This document shows positions 1 to 13,480 of a DNA stretch of 64,000 nt, piece after piece. Source of the stretch: Physcia stellaris (Eukaryota > Ascomycota > Lecanoromycetes > Caliciales > Physciaceae); assembly GCA_018902385.1 (NCBI GenBank), contig JABSSW010000023.1:62001-126000 (forward strand), in the 5' to 3' direction. The notes beneath the pieces are model-generated. The model was given only the letters and a program-made list of their open reading frames with translations, was not told the DNA's origin and did no database searches. Position 1 is the stretch's first letter; each line of letters begins with the position of its first letter. The position numbers and the translations under genes were made by a program.

Positions 1-1777
1 TTACATTTTTTTGAAAAAAAATCACGACGTTTTGTTGATCAAAATTCGCGATCGTGCACGAAATTTTGACGTCGACGATAAAAAAAACGACGATAAAATC
101 AACGTAATTAATTTTTTCAAAAAAACAAACGATTTTTCAAAACACATTCAGATTTTTTTAAATTCATCGATGAAATAAAACTCATTTGACGTGTTTAAAA
201 ACAAAAATACACGATAAAATGACGATCAACGTTGATCATTACGACACGAACATAATCGCAATCATTATTGTGATTGATTGAATTGAAAATGATGTCGATA
301 ATCACATACAATCGATTCGTGATATTGATATAAATCATTTCAAAATTTGACATATGATGTTGAAATTTTTGAACATTATTTACGAAAATTCTGATTTCAA
401 ACGCAATATGCGTAATCAATTTCGAACATTGATCATGAATATTCAAAATTTTCAATTTTTTTATTTCATTTTTTTTCGTTTTAGCAATTCAATTGATTAT
501 AACGAAATCATCAAAATCGAAAAATTGATGAACAAAATTTTTTGAAATTTGAAAAAAACGATAAATGTATATTCACGTGAATTCATCACGTTCGATAAAA
601 TTCGAATTATTTTGCAACAAATATACAATCGACAATCGAATTTTCGAAAAAAAAAATCGCGACACGTCAACAACGTTTTGAATTGTTTCAATTCAAATCA
701 ATTTTTGTCGTTTCGATTTCGATGTTTTTTACGAAATTTGTCATTTCGATTTTTTTCGTGAAATTTACAATTCATTTTCATTTTAACGTTGAAATCAAAA
801 TTCGTGATTCGATAATCGACAAATTAATCGTCACGAACAAATGTTTCACATGTGATGAAATCGATCACGTATAAAAAAAATGTTCGAACGTTCACAAATA
901 TCAAAAACGTCATTGACACAAAATGCAAATGTTTTACATGAACATGATCAACGAATCGAACGAATTTGATTCGAAAAATTAATAATTCACATCAAAAACG
1001 CGATTGATAAATGTTTAAAAATTTTTTTTTATTCATCATAACGAATTGTTTGATTTTTTTGTCAAACGATTTTTAATCATCAATTGTACGTTGTTATTCA
1101 ACGATAATAAACATAAATTAAAAATTTTAATAAATATTGATGCAATTGATTATGTTTTCATTGATAAAAAAATTGCGCAATTTGTATACAATATGTTGAA
1201 CATGAATTTCGTATTTTTATTAAAATCGAAATTCATTATCGAATTCGACGATCGTCAAATTTTTCAATAATTCATGTCATTTATTTCAAATTGACAATTG
1301 ATTTGTATTTCGAATTGACAATTTTTTTTTGTTCATCATCGATTTGAACAATCATTCGATAATTTTAAAAAAATCGTGAATAAACAAACATGAAATTATT
1401 TTGAATATGATTTACGATAAATTGATTTTCAAATCGTTCAAATGTAATCATCATGACAATATATTCATCAAAACAATGCAAATTCGACGTTTGAAAATTT
1501 TTGATTCAAATCGTCAATAAAACGTATTTAATTGACGTCGCGATGTTATTTTATCGAAAACAAATAACGCGAAACATATTGTTGCAATAAAATTTCGATA
1601 TACGATTTTATTTCATTCGCAATTTAATTTTTCAACGTTTTATGTACAAAACGAATTAAACGTATTCGATTCAAAATGTTTCGATTGTTTTATTCATTCG
1701 AAAATCGATCAAAATGACAAATCGTTCGTCGTTAAATCAAATCATTCAAAAATTGATATTATAACGATTACGAAAAT
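1..1777 (+). mobile_element. Older Ty3/Gypsy-type LTR retrotransposon fossil, left part
   Basis: Very AT-rich relic holding the gag-to-protease side of a Gypsy-type element. A CCHC zinc-knuckle pattern is recognisable near 835-885, and a protease-like stretch near 1090-1270. Its left end and 5' LTR lie outside the window. The element is interrupted at 1777/8439 by a younger element, and its reverse-transcriptase side resumes to the right. It is broken throughout, with very many breaks. Cytosines survive almost only before A or G, which points to extreme C-to-T mutation of CpT and CpC on both strands. It must be older than the element inserted into it. Confidence 0.75.
1773..1777. repeat. Target-site duplication, left copy (AAAAT)
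   Basis: The five bases AAAAT directly precede the 5' LTR, and the same five bases directly follow the 3' LTR at 8434-8438. Five-bp duplications are usual for Ty3/Gypsy integrases. The site is A/T only, so a chance match is possible, but both copies abut TG...CA LTR ends exactly. Confidence 0.8.
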
Positions 1778-2106
1778 TGTAAGAAATAAGAATTCAGAAT
1801 TTCCGAATATGTAAAAAATGCGACTCGCATTCCGTCAAACAATTCGATTACCGAAATTCGAATGACTTCGAAAGAATCAGTCTCAATCACTTTACAACTC
1901 GATCAACGATAAACTCAACAAACTCATATTTGTCAGCCGAAGCCGACCGAATTCGTACGATTGAATAAATAAAATGTGAATAAAAAGCAATTGCAAAACG
2001 TAGTCTGTTCTGTAACGATTAATAAATCAATATACTACATTTCAAATTATACATCTCTGATGTCAATAATCCATTAAACTATACTATTTCTAATACGAGT
2101 TTTACA
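1778..2106 (+). repeat. 5' LTR of the inner element
   Basis: This 329-bp repeat begins TGTAAG, ends TTTACA, and matches 8115-8433 over its whole length. By eye about 30 base substitutions separate the two copies, plus a few small indels including one of about 9 bp. All substitutions appear to be transitions of the CT/TT, CC/TC or AG/AA type. I found no transversion and no CA/TA or CG/TG difference. Confidence 0.9.
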
Positions 2107-5100
2107 TTCTAATCGCTATCATATTCCAAAATGATGCCACTCGTGTATACTTAACAGAACACAATTCTGTTGTTTCGCATACATCATGTCGAGTTCTGAT
2201 AATGATTTGCTCTCTGAGTCTGCCGAAAATGCTGATCTATCTTTTTGATTGATTTATTACAAACAACAAATCGAAAAAAATTTGAAAAAAAAAAATCAAA
2301 TTCAAAGTTCGAATTGTCGAGCGTTCGGAATTTGCAATCATTTTCATCTGTTTTCTACTTCATTTATTTTTGCTTTTGATTTTGTCTGGAAGTTTTTCGT
2401 CATGAAGATCATCGAGGCGACATCGAATCAATATAAAAAAAAAAACTACAAAAAGTGAAAAAAGATACTGCAAACAAATGAAAAGTCAATTCACGCAAAA
2501 CAACGTGAATCATATGATTCAATTTCGAATCTAATCAAAATCGCATATGTTGATATTTATTTTAAGTCAGATAACAATGCGAACAAGCTTTGAAACGCAG
2601 AAATCGACTTTCATCCAAACAAACAATACATTTGAATCGAATTCAAGATCTTTTGAAAAGCGACATCGAGCGAGCAATCACGTTACAACAAAATCTCTTG
2701 AGAAAGTATCGCAAACACAAACAAAATCACAATCAATCGATTAAAAATTACAATGTCGAACGAGTAAATATGTTTGCTGAACTGAAATTCGAGTTCAGAT
2801 TCACGAAAGCAATGAAACTCAACGATTTTCGTGACGAATTACGTCTGAAACTCCGTTGCATGCTTCTTAAAAAAAAAAGAAAATTTTCACAAAAACGAAA
2901 TTGTTTGAACGATTCAAGCGTATAAAAAGACGCTCAAATTCTGAAAAAAAAAAATTTCAAAAACGTAAGATCTCGTCCGATACTGACAACTCTGAAAACG
3001 AGAACGAGAAATTCAAAACTGCGAAATCTAAAAGTAAGAAAATCAAAGATATTAACAAAATCAATCCGAATCACGAATCAATCAAGCCGAAAAATATTCG
3101 AATGTATCGCTGATTCGTTAACGAATTCAAGAAGATTCAGAACAAAAATAATTGTATAAATTGTGACAAATCAGATCATCAAATCGAAATTTGCACAAAC
3201 AAAAAAACAAAATCATTTTCGCTGATCAAATTTTTGAGCAGTCAAAAAACTAGTCGACTTGATGATCTTCGTCCAAGTCGCTAAAAAGAAGAAATTTTCG
3301 AATTTGACTTCGATACGTCGTTCTTTCAGACATGAGCAAGAATCATGTTAACAAAAAAAGAAAACGACGCAAAAAATTTAGAGAACTTGTGATTCGTAAA
3401 TGCGTTAAAGTCAAAATTAACATACAGAGCAAAAAATCAAATTTGGAACGAATCGAGAACAATATTCGATACAGAGACGAAAATTAATTTGATAAGTCAT
3501 GTTTATGCGAAAAAGTTCGATCTTCGTCGTTTCGAAACTTTAGATTGTGATGCAATAACAATTGGCAATCATCGTTTGAAAACATATGACGTTTATTTCG
3601 TACAACTCGAAGTGTCAAACGTCAGAAAAATCAATCGCTTTTCGAGAAATCGTTTCTGATCGTGAATCTGAATTGAGATCTAACGTTAGACATGTTCTGA
3701 ATACAATTTTCGAAAACCAAAGTGAATTGAGACGACGACAATATCAAGATTTGACGTTGCAAAAAGAACATTTCATTTTCACGACGAATCGTATCGAGAA
3801 TATCGAATCAAAACAATTGATCATAAACGTCATCGATAACGAAATTGAAACGTATTTCATGTTCGTACGAATGTATATTGACAAGCAATCCGACATGCAT
3901 GAAATGCACGTTTCAAAACGAATTCAAATAAAGTCTGTTTTGACTGAAATGAAAAAAAACCCGATGTCAAGATCACGTTTCCCGATATTCTGAAGACGTA
4001 TGAAAAACTCGATAGCGAAAATAAAACTTACGAATTATCGAATCATGATTCAAACGATCATGCTATTGATTTAAAAAGAGCAAAAAATCGTCGCATGAAT
4101 CAATTTACTCCCTATCTGAGAATGAATTTCGAATATTACGTGTTTACATCGAAAAGCATTTAGCTAACGATTTCATTCGATTTTCACAATTTTTTGCAGA
4201 AGCGTTCATCTTGTTCGTCAAAAAGAAAAACGATAATCTACGTCTATACGTGAATTACAGAGGTCTTAATGTTTTCACGATAAAAAATAAATATTCTCTA
4301 TCGCTAATCGATGAAAATCTAAATAGACTCAACAAAATCGTCAAATATATCAGCATCGACTTGATTGTTGCTTATCATCGATTGCGTATCAAACATGAAG
4401 ACGAATGAAAAACAGTCTTTCGTATTCGATATGATCATTTCGAATATAACGTACTTTTCTTCGATCTCATTAACGTTTCGACGATGTTTCAAGATTTTAT
4501 CAATCGAATTCTGACGACTCGTCTCGATATTAACGTCATAATATATTTGAACGATATAATAATTTATTCGATGAACGTCGAAATTCATGTCGACGATGTC
4601 AAATGAATTTTTGATCGTTTTAAGAAAAATAAACTATATATTGTTTTTGAGAAATGCAAATGATTCGTTGACGAGATAGACTTTCTTGAATTCGTTGTTT
4701 CACTCAAAGAAATACGAATGCAAAACAAAAAAATCGAAATTATTCAACAATGATTTGTATTTCGCAACGTTTTCGACATCATGCAGTTTCTCGACATCGC
4801 TAATTTTTATCGACGATTCATTAAACATTTCAATAAAATTGCTGAATTTCTGATCGCTATGCTAAAAGAATCGCAAAAATTACGAAAAAATATTCGTAAA
4901 CGCAAACGAAATCAAAGTCGAAATCGCAACAAATTTCCGAATATTCACATCTTTTTGATCAGTGAAACGTTGAAAGTCTTCAAACGATTTCGCAAAAGCA
5001 TTTATCGAAGCATCAATTTTACGTCATTTCGATTTCGAGCGTGCTATTCGAGTCGAAACCGACGCATCCGACAAAATTATCGAAATCATTTTATGTCAAC

Positions 5101-8100
5101 AAAACAACGAAAATCATTGACATTTTGTTGCGTATTTTTCACGCAAAATGATTCCGACCGAATGCAATTACGAAATTCATGACAAAGAGTTGTTGATTAT
5201 TGTGATTTCGTTCAAGCAATGAAGACATTATCTCGAAAACGCAAAAAAACAGATTTTTGTTCTTATTGATCATCGCAATCTGAGACAATTTATGATTACA
5301 ACTAAACTGTCGTCACGTCAGATTCGATGAAATTCAAAAGTTGAATCGATATAATTTCTTAATCGATTATCGCTTCGATAACAAGAATTTTGCTGACGAA
5401 CTCTCAAGACGACTTGATCACATGATGATTATTGAGAAAAACGTCGAAAACAATCGTCAAATCTTGAAAGGCAATTGCAAAAGTCATTGATCGCAAACTC
5501 GAAACGTTTCGAAAAATGCGAATAAATGCGATCAAAACCATGAATGCGATGCATGTCATGAAACGATTCATGAGTGCGATGCATAGCATGAAACGTCGAT
5601 CGCATTTAGATGACTCAAAAAATATCGAATCAATCAACGCTGTTTCAGAAACATTGATTCAGAAAACTCAAAACGAGATCGGATTTCAATCAGCGCTGTT
5701 TCGAAAGCACTCGATTCAAAAACTCAAAAAATCCGAAACATTCGATTGAGCAAAAAGTAGACGTGACACTCATAAAATGAAGAATTCTTGTCTTTAGAAT
5801 CAGCGATTGTATCTGAGTGCGCAATGCATAAAGCTCGAGTACAGACTGCTCTACGAAAAAAAACGACATATAACGACGAGTCAACACTTTCATTGTTGAA
5901 TCTCGTTCGAATTTGACCGATAAAGATCAGTTCGTCTTTGAAATATGTCGGAAATTAGCTATTCCGAGAACAGAAACAGATCACCGACAACACAAAAATG
6001 AACTTTTGTATTACGACGACGTCGTTTACATTTCAAAGAGTTTGCGTGAAAACGTTATTCGTGTCAATCACGATAACTCGCTCGTTAATCATTTCGACAT
6101 CGAACGAACGCTGAAATTGATACGTCGAAAATACTATTGATCGAATCAGAACTTTATCGAAGCTCTTGAAATGCGACAGCAAATCAAGAAGCATTGTGAA
6201 ACATGCGTCGTCTGCAAACGAAACAAGATTGCACGACACAAATCATACGACGAGTTCTTTTTTCTTTCGATTTCTGAATTTAAGTGAGTTGATTTTTTCA
6301 TGAATTTCGTGACAGAATTTTCTTCAAATAGAGCGTGAAATGAAGCGATTTACGATTCGATCTTAATGATTGTGAATCGTCTAACGAAAATGATTCATTA
6401 CATATCAATGATTAAGACGATTTTCGCAAAAAATCTGATCGAAATTTTACTTCGCGAAATCATTCGACTTCACGATCTTTTTCGTCAATCGTTATCGACA
6501 GAAATTTCATTTTCACATCCAAATACAACGATGCGCTGTGTTACGTCTTGAAAATCAAGCGTAAATTGTCAATCGTTTTTCATTTCCAAATCGATGAACA
6601 AATCGAGCGAATGAACAACGTCATGAAACAATTTTTTCGCGTTTTCGTCAACTTCGAGCAAAATGATTGAATAAAATTGTTTCATGACGAAATTCGCTTA
6701 CAACAACAACAAGCACGCATTCACAAACATCTCTTCGTTCGAAATTATGCTTGAATATTCATCTCGCATGTCTTTCGAAAAAACATGAAACAAGAAAGTT
6801 AAATTCAAATTCGCAAAGAAACACGCTGAACATCTAGTTGAAGTTATTTCGAATACTGAAAAACAATCTATTCGTGACAACAACAACAAAGCAAACGATG
6901 TATAAAAACGAACGCACGAAATCAATGTCATACAACGTCGAAAATTACGTGAATTTGAACGATAAGAACATCAAGATTAAGCGAAACAAAAAGTTGAAAT
7001 GAAAATTTTTTGAATCATTTCAGATTTTCGAAACTATAAAAATCAAGCTTATCGTTTAAATTTATTCAAACGCTGACGCATTCACGACGTTTTTCACGTT
7101 TTTCTTCTGAAAAAGTTCAATTTTAAGAGAAAAAAAACGCGCATACGTCACATTTTTCTGAATTTTTTTATCAAGTTGAAGATATTGAACTCGACGAGAA
7201 CATGAAAATGAAAATCACGAAAAAATTTTATGAGATCGAAGTCATCAAGAACAGCAAAATTTTCAAGACAAATGAAATTTCAGACAAATTTTACAGCGAA
7301 TTCGATTTCTACTATCTCGTGAAATGAAAAAATTATGAAAACGCGACTTGAAAATTTGCATCGTTTGTTAAGCATTTTCGAAAAACTTTGCGACAATTTC
7401 ACAACGAAAATTCAAAGAAACCTGATGTCAATAAGGAAACAAATCATCGAAAATCACGAAAAAAAGTGAGTTGAAATACTTATTGCATGCTAACACATTT
7501 TCGTTTTCAAAGACTTTGTGTGTTACTTACTGTTTAGAACTTACGACGCATGAAGAACTGAACTGTGTCAGAAACATTTTCAAAAATTGCTGTCCGATTT
7601 GATCGAGCGATGAATCGTTGAATAAAAAATGTGAAATAAAATAAAAAAAATTTCGAAAATCTGAATATCAATGCGATCGCGACTAATGAGCGCTTATCGC
7701 GTTACACATTTTTTCATGATATCGATGCTGATATTCGGAATAAAAAAAAATGAAAAATGAAAAAATGTTCGAATTCAGAATTTCTTGTCAACAAGTCAGC
7801 TGTCAATCATCATATCGAGAATTGTGAATGATACGAAATCAGACATTCGATCATGAAAAGCAACAAACAATTGATTCATCAAACTACGCTTTTTTTTTTG
7901 AGTCATTCAAGAAAGTGTTCTTTCAGATTTTTAACGCAAATTGATTATTGAGTTCGGACAAAGATATTTCGAAATGCGAAAATCACGATCATAGTGATTT
8001 TTCAAATCAATGCAAAATCAAGACAAACAAAACACGTCAAAGATAAAGCAAAATACGTCAAAATTTTTGCTAACATGTTGATTTCAAAAACTTCGATGTT

Positions 8101-8114
8101 TAAAAAAAGACGTA

Positions 8115-8433
8115 TGTAAAAAATAAAATTCAAAATCTTCGAAAATGCGATTCGCATCTCGTCAAGCAATTCGATTATCGAAATTCGAATGATTTCGAAA
8201 AAAATCAGTCTCAATCATCTTACAACTCGATCAACGATAAACTCAACAAGCTCATATTGTCAGTCGAAACCGACCGAATTCGTACGATTGAATAGATAAA
8301 ATGTGAATAAGAAACAGCTGCAAAACGTAATTTGTTCTGTAGCGATTAATAAATCAATATACTACATTTCAAGCTATACATTTCTGATGTCAATAATCCA
8401 TTAGACTATACTATTTCTAGTACGAGTCTTACA
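8115..8433 (+). repeat. 3' LTR of the inner element
   Basis: This 319-bp repeat begins TGTAAA, ends CTTACA, and pairs with 1778-2106. A purine-rich tract (AAAAAAAGA) lies just upstream, where a polypurine tract is expected. It is directly followed by the second AAAAT target copy. Confidence 0.9.
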
Positions 8434-8438
8434 AAAAT
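8434..8438. repeat. Target-site duplication, right copy (AAAAT)
   Basis: AAAAT directly after the 3' LTR matches 1773-1777. It marks where the inner element entered the outer one. Confidence 0.8.
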
Positions 8439-11400
8439 CACATTCGTCAAAAAAAAAAAAAAAAAAAAAATTGAAAAAACAACGCAACAAACGTTGAAAA
8501 ATCAAAAACAACAATTCGAAATTTTTCATTTTCGAAATTGAATTCAAACGATTTAATGAATATCGCGATAATTAATGCAATTTTTTTTTGTTTATTCGTT
8601 GATTTTAAAAATCGAAAACAAAAAATACAATGTTTTTTTATTACGATCAATCAAATCGATTTCGCGTTCAAAACATTGTGAACAAATTTTGAATCGTTGA
8701 AAATTGTTGTTATGATCAAGAAAATTTTGAAACACGAACAAATCAAATCGATTTTTGAACGTATAATGAAAAAAATATCGAAATATTTCAAATATTTGAC
8801 AAAAATATTCGATTTTCAAAAAACAATTGAATTGTCATTGCATCGAATTTACGATCACAAAATTGAATTTTTAAACGATAACAATACATTGTTTCGAAAT
8901 AAAATATATTTTTTGTTCGAATTCAAATTTCAAAAATTCAAAAAATATTTGAAAAATAATTTTTAAAAAAATTTCATCGTATTCAATCAAATTATTTACG
9001 TTTCGTTCGTTTTATTTGCAATCAAATCGAATAATTAATTACGTTTGTGTGTGAATTATCGACGATTTAATCACATCACGAAACGCAATCGATATTTCAT
9101 TCTTTTAATCGAAAAAATTTTAATTAAAATGCAAAAATGCAAATATTTGATCAAACTAAATATCATTTCGATTTTCAACAAATTTCAAATGAATAAAAAA
9201 AATGAAAAATTCATCACGTTCGTTATTTTCATGAAATCGTACAAATATCGAATATTATTTTTCGAATTGATCAACGAATTCGCGAATTGACAACATTACA
9301 TGAACGATTTGTTGTTCAATTTTTGAACGATTTTTGTCAAATTTATTTAAATGATATTTTCATTTACAATAAATTCAAAAAAAGCACATCGTTCACGTTC
9401 GTAAAATGTTGAAAAAATTTAAAAAAATCGAACTACAAATGAATATTGAGAAATGCGAATTTTTCAAAAAAAAAATAACATTTTTGAGCGTCATATTATC
9501 GATGAATGATTTTCGCATGAATTCGAAAAAAATAAAAATCATTGTCAATTGAAAACGTTTTACAAATCTGAAAAAAATGCAAATTTTCGTGAATTTCGTC
9601 AATTTTTACAAACGATTCATTCGTGATTTTTCGAAAAAAATTCGAATTTTTATTCGAATGATCAAAAAATTCGTGAATTTCGAATGAATTGTTGAAATCG
9701 AAAAAATTTTCAATTTTTTCAAAAAAACGATAATCGAAATTTTCATATTACGACATTACGATCGAATCAAACAAATCATTTTGAAAATTAATTTTTTTGA
9801 TTACGTCAATGCGAAAATATTATTTCAATACGACGACGAAAAAGTTTTGCATTTCGTTGTTTTTTATAATCGCAACATGATTTCAGTCGAATGCAATTAC
9901 GAAATTTATGACAAAAAATTGTTGATCATTATTCGTTGTTTAAAATATTGACGTTTTGAATTTGAAAATATTGAAAAATCGATCAAAATTTTTATCGATC
10001 ACAAAAATTTGAAAATTTTCATAACGTCAAAGAAATTAATTTTTCGTCAAACTCGTTGAGCAAAATATTTTTCGAAATTCAATATTGTCATTCAATTTCA
10101 ATTCGAAATTCAAAACGTTAAAACAAATATTTTGATTCGTATGTTTGATTCACGATCAAAAAACGATATTGACGAACGATATCAATATCGAAAACAAATA
10201 TTGTTTATTTCGAAACGATTCGAAATTCACGCGATGAAAATTGACGAATTTATTTATGAACGAATTTTTGTTGTCAACAAAATTGACGATAATTGCACGA
10301 TTTATCGTGAAATCATCGAACAAAATTTCATTTCAATGAATGAAATTGATTTACGAAATTGCATTGAAAAAAACGACGTTTTGTATCGAAAAAATCGATT
10401 TTGAATGTTCGTCGATGTTTTTTTATTCGTTGATTTTTTCAAAAAAATTCATGAATTTTTTGTTTCAAAACATTCAAATTTTAATCGCATGAAAAATTTT
10501 ATACGTCGCGATTATTATTGATTCAACATGCGCAAAACGATTCGTCGATACGTACGTAATTGTTATGAATGTCAACGCACAAAAATTTTCAAAAATCGTA
10601 AAAACGATTTATTTATTTTTTTGATTATATTTTTGCAACGTTGAATCAACATATCAATGAATTTTATTATCGAATTGTTCGACGTTCACGATCATAATGT
10701 CATATACACGATAATTGACAAATTTAACAAAAAACGTCATTACGTGTTTTGTATTGTCGACGACGAAAATATCAATATTGAAATCACGATCAAAATATTT
10801 ATTAATTACGTATTTCGTACACATGAATTATTTTTTTCTATAATGTTTGATCGAAATTTTCAATTCATATCGTTCGTTTGACAAACATTTTGTCAAATTT
10901 TCGACATCAAATGTAAATTTTTCATCGTTTTTCATTTAAAAATCGATGAACAAATCGAAAAAATCAATCAAAATATCGAAAAACAATTGCGACAATATTG
11001 CAATTACATGCAAAACGATTGAAACGTTTGATTATTCATAATTGAATTTGCAAACAACAACGCAATATTTGCAATAACAAAATTATTATCATTTTTTATC
11101 AACAAAAATTTTCATTTTCGCATGAATTTTTCGTCGAATTTTATTTCGTATATTACAACGAAAAAACGATTTTTGATCGTCAAAACAAAAAATATTATCG
11201 ACACGATGCAAAATATTTTCAATTACGTACGAAATTATACAAAAATAATTCAAAAACGTATGACAATTCAAATCAACAAACATCGAAAAATCATAAAATA
11301 TATCGAAAAAATTTCGTTTTTTTCGATCGACGAAACATCAAAACGATCAAATCGTTTGACAAATTCGATGACAAAAAATTAAATTTTTACAAAATATTAT

Positions 11401-11900
11401 AACGTATGAACAATTCATATCGATTCGAATTGTTTGAAATTATGCATATTTACGATGTATTTCATTGTTGATTTTTGCGCAAAAATTTTCGTGATTCATT
11501 CGAAAATCAAATCAATGAATTTTTTGATTTTGTCATAATCAACGAAAATTTCGAATGAAAAATGAACGATATTTTGAAATTTCGATATCATTACAATCGT
11601 TTTCAATATCGTGTCAATTGATCGAATTGATCGCATGATCGAACATAATATTATGTCGACAACGAAAAATTTGATAATATTCGCGACGTGATGAACGATT
11701 TTCATCGTATTCATTTCACGATTGCAAATTCAAAATCGTTCAAAACGTTGATTTCAATATTTCAAAACGTCGTTAACGAATCAGATTTTTCAACGAATCG
11801 TCGTCGTTTTCGAAAAAAAATCGTCATGTTGACATTAATCGAAATTACATTCGATTAAAATTTGAAAATTTCGAATTCAATACATTCATTTCGATTTCAT
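8439..11900 (+). mobile_element. Older Ty3/Gypsy-type LTR retrotransposon fossil, right part
   Basis: Continuation of the outer element after the nested insertion. It opens with a 22-base A run (8449-8470). Reverse-transcriptase sequence is recognisable near 9040-9400, RNase H near 9780-10050, an integrase zinc finger near 10470-10600, an integrase core near 10650-10930, and a possible chromodomain near 11440-11620. Its order and strand continue those of the part at 1-1777. It is broken, with very many breaks. The right end and 3' LTR could not be placed. The composition is even poorer in CpT and CpC than the inner element. Confidence 0.75.
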
Positions 11901-13480
11901 TTTCGCAACGTTTTTTCAGTTTTTAGTTTTCGTTATCGTTTCGATGTTATTTACAATCAAGATTTACGTCGCATAAAAAGTTGAATCGTGTCAAAAATAT
12001 TTTCAAAAATTGTTGTCAAATTTTATCGAGTTTTGAAACAATAACGAAACATTTGAAAATGAAAAATGATGATCGTGAAATTTCTGAATTTTGCAAACAC
12101 TCAAATCAATCAGCAAAATTTTCAACAAAATTTTCAATTTCGAAACAACAACGAATCGTCGAAACGACGTTCGCGAAAAAAAAAATAATGTTACGAACAT
12201 GTTTGACAAATAAATTTGACAAATAAATAATTAATATGATATGTGATCGAACAACGAATTATGTTTTAATTTTACGTTGAAATTAACGTGATTTGAAATT
12301 TGACGTCGCACATTGTTTGCAATTTTAACATTTTGTATTTATTTATTTTTGCAAACTTATTGTTTTCGTCTAATTAATCAATAATACGTTTATTTAAACA
12401 CGATTCATGATAATATCAAATGCGTTGTCTCGTACAATGTCACAGATATCGACATTGAAAATCAAAAACTTTAACGAAATGAAAATTCGTGAAAAAATTG
12501 TCGATAAAACAAACGAAATGTTGATAACGTAAATTACGTGTAATTCGTTCGCAAAAAATATATATTATTTTTTCGTAAATGCAAAATTAATCGTCGTAAC
12601 AATGATTTCGATAATGTTTTTTTTGCGTTTTCGAATCGTTTTTGAAAATATATCGATCGTGATATCGTTTTTATGATATTCGAAATCATCGCGAAACTTT
12701 CACATCATGAAATCGTGTAAAACGCTTTTATCATCGATCAAAACGTATAGAACGAAATTTTTTTCGTTGATTTGTGTGATAAACGAAATTTGTTATTCAT
12801 ACGATCGTGAAATTCGATTGCGAATTCGTTTATTGCAAAATGATTTTCAAGACGAATAAACGAATATAATTGAGATTTGAAAACGTTCAAAACGTTTTCG
12901 ATTTTTCAAAATCATGATGCATTGTTGTATGATTTTTGTTGATTAAATTCAACGTTCAAATGACGTTCAATGATTTGATATCGATCGCGATTGAATGATA
13001 AATCGTGAAAACTTTTGAAATCAAAATGATTAAATTGTTGCGTTTTTTGTCAAATGTTCAATCATGAAAATGCGTATAACAATTCATTGACGTAATTTCA
13101 TCATAGTGAATGAATTTCAGTTGATTTCTTTGAAATAAATCGTTTGATTGATGTGATGAAACAATAAATCGAATATCGATTGCAAAAAAAACAAAAACAA
13201 TTGAACGAATTTTCAAGACGTCATACAAACGTGATTCAATTGAAATGATCGATGAATAAATGTAATAAAAAATGTATAATCAAATTCAAGCGTTTGAACG
13301 ATTTTCTTTTGTTTCAATACAATGAAACGTCGTTTTTTCGATTTCGAAATGAGAACGTTTGCATCGACGCGTGTTTTTTCTCTTTTTGCATCGTGACTAG
13401 CTCAGATGTTGACTCAACAAATGACATGTTGTTTATATGATGTAATAGACTCGATTCAGACGATTCAAACGACGTCGCAA
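11900..13480. other. AT-rich repeat relic, unassigned
   Basis: The mutation signature is the same as in the outer element (C mostly before A or G), and no recognisable domain was found. It may hold the 3' end and LTR of the outer element or another decayed repeat. Short open frames here are chance products of low GC and are not called as genes. Confidence 0.6.

Larger units (their letters stand above)
1778..8433 (+). mobile_element. Inner Ty3/Gypsy LTR retrotransposon fossil, chromodomain-type
   Basis: A full-length layout of about 6.66 kb bounded by two LTRs and an AAAAT target duplication. In order one can recognise a gag start near 2187, a basic gag tail, a CCHC zinc knuckle near 3150-3195, a protease/linker region near 3500-4000, reverse transcriptase near 4210-4800, RNase H near 5000-5450, an integrase zinc finger and core near 5920-6700, and a chromodomain-like segment near 7200-7400 ahead of the 3' LTR. 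The order protease, RT, RNase H, integrase places it in Ty3/Gypsy, and the terminal chromodomain suggests a chromovirus. It is structurally whole but broken, with many (dozens of) breaks. LTR differences are all of one mutational class, so insertion was probably recent in clock terms and followed by targeted mutation. Confidence 0.88.

Noticed and set aside
1-13480. Classical CpA-type RIP as the explanation of the AT-rich island
   Set aside because: CpA is abundant and the LTR pair shows no CA/TA difference; the affected contexts are CpT and CpC.
1-13480. Centromere or mitochondrial DNA as an explanation of the AT-rich block
   Set aside because: Reverse transcriptase, integrase, LTRs and a target duplication explain it as nested retrotransposons. 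A centromeric location cannot be excluded but nothing shows it.
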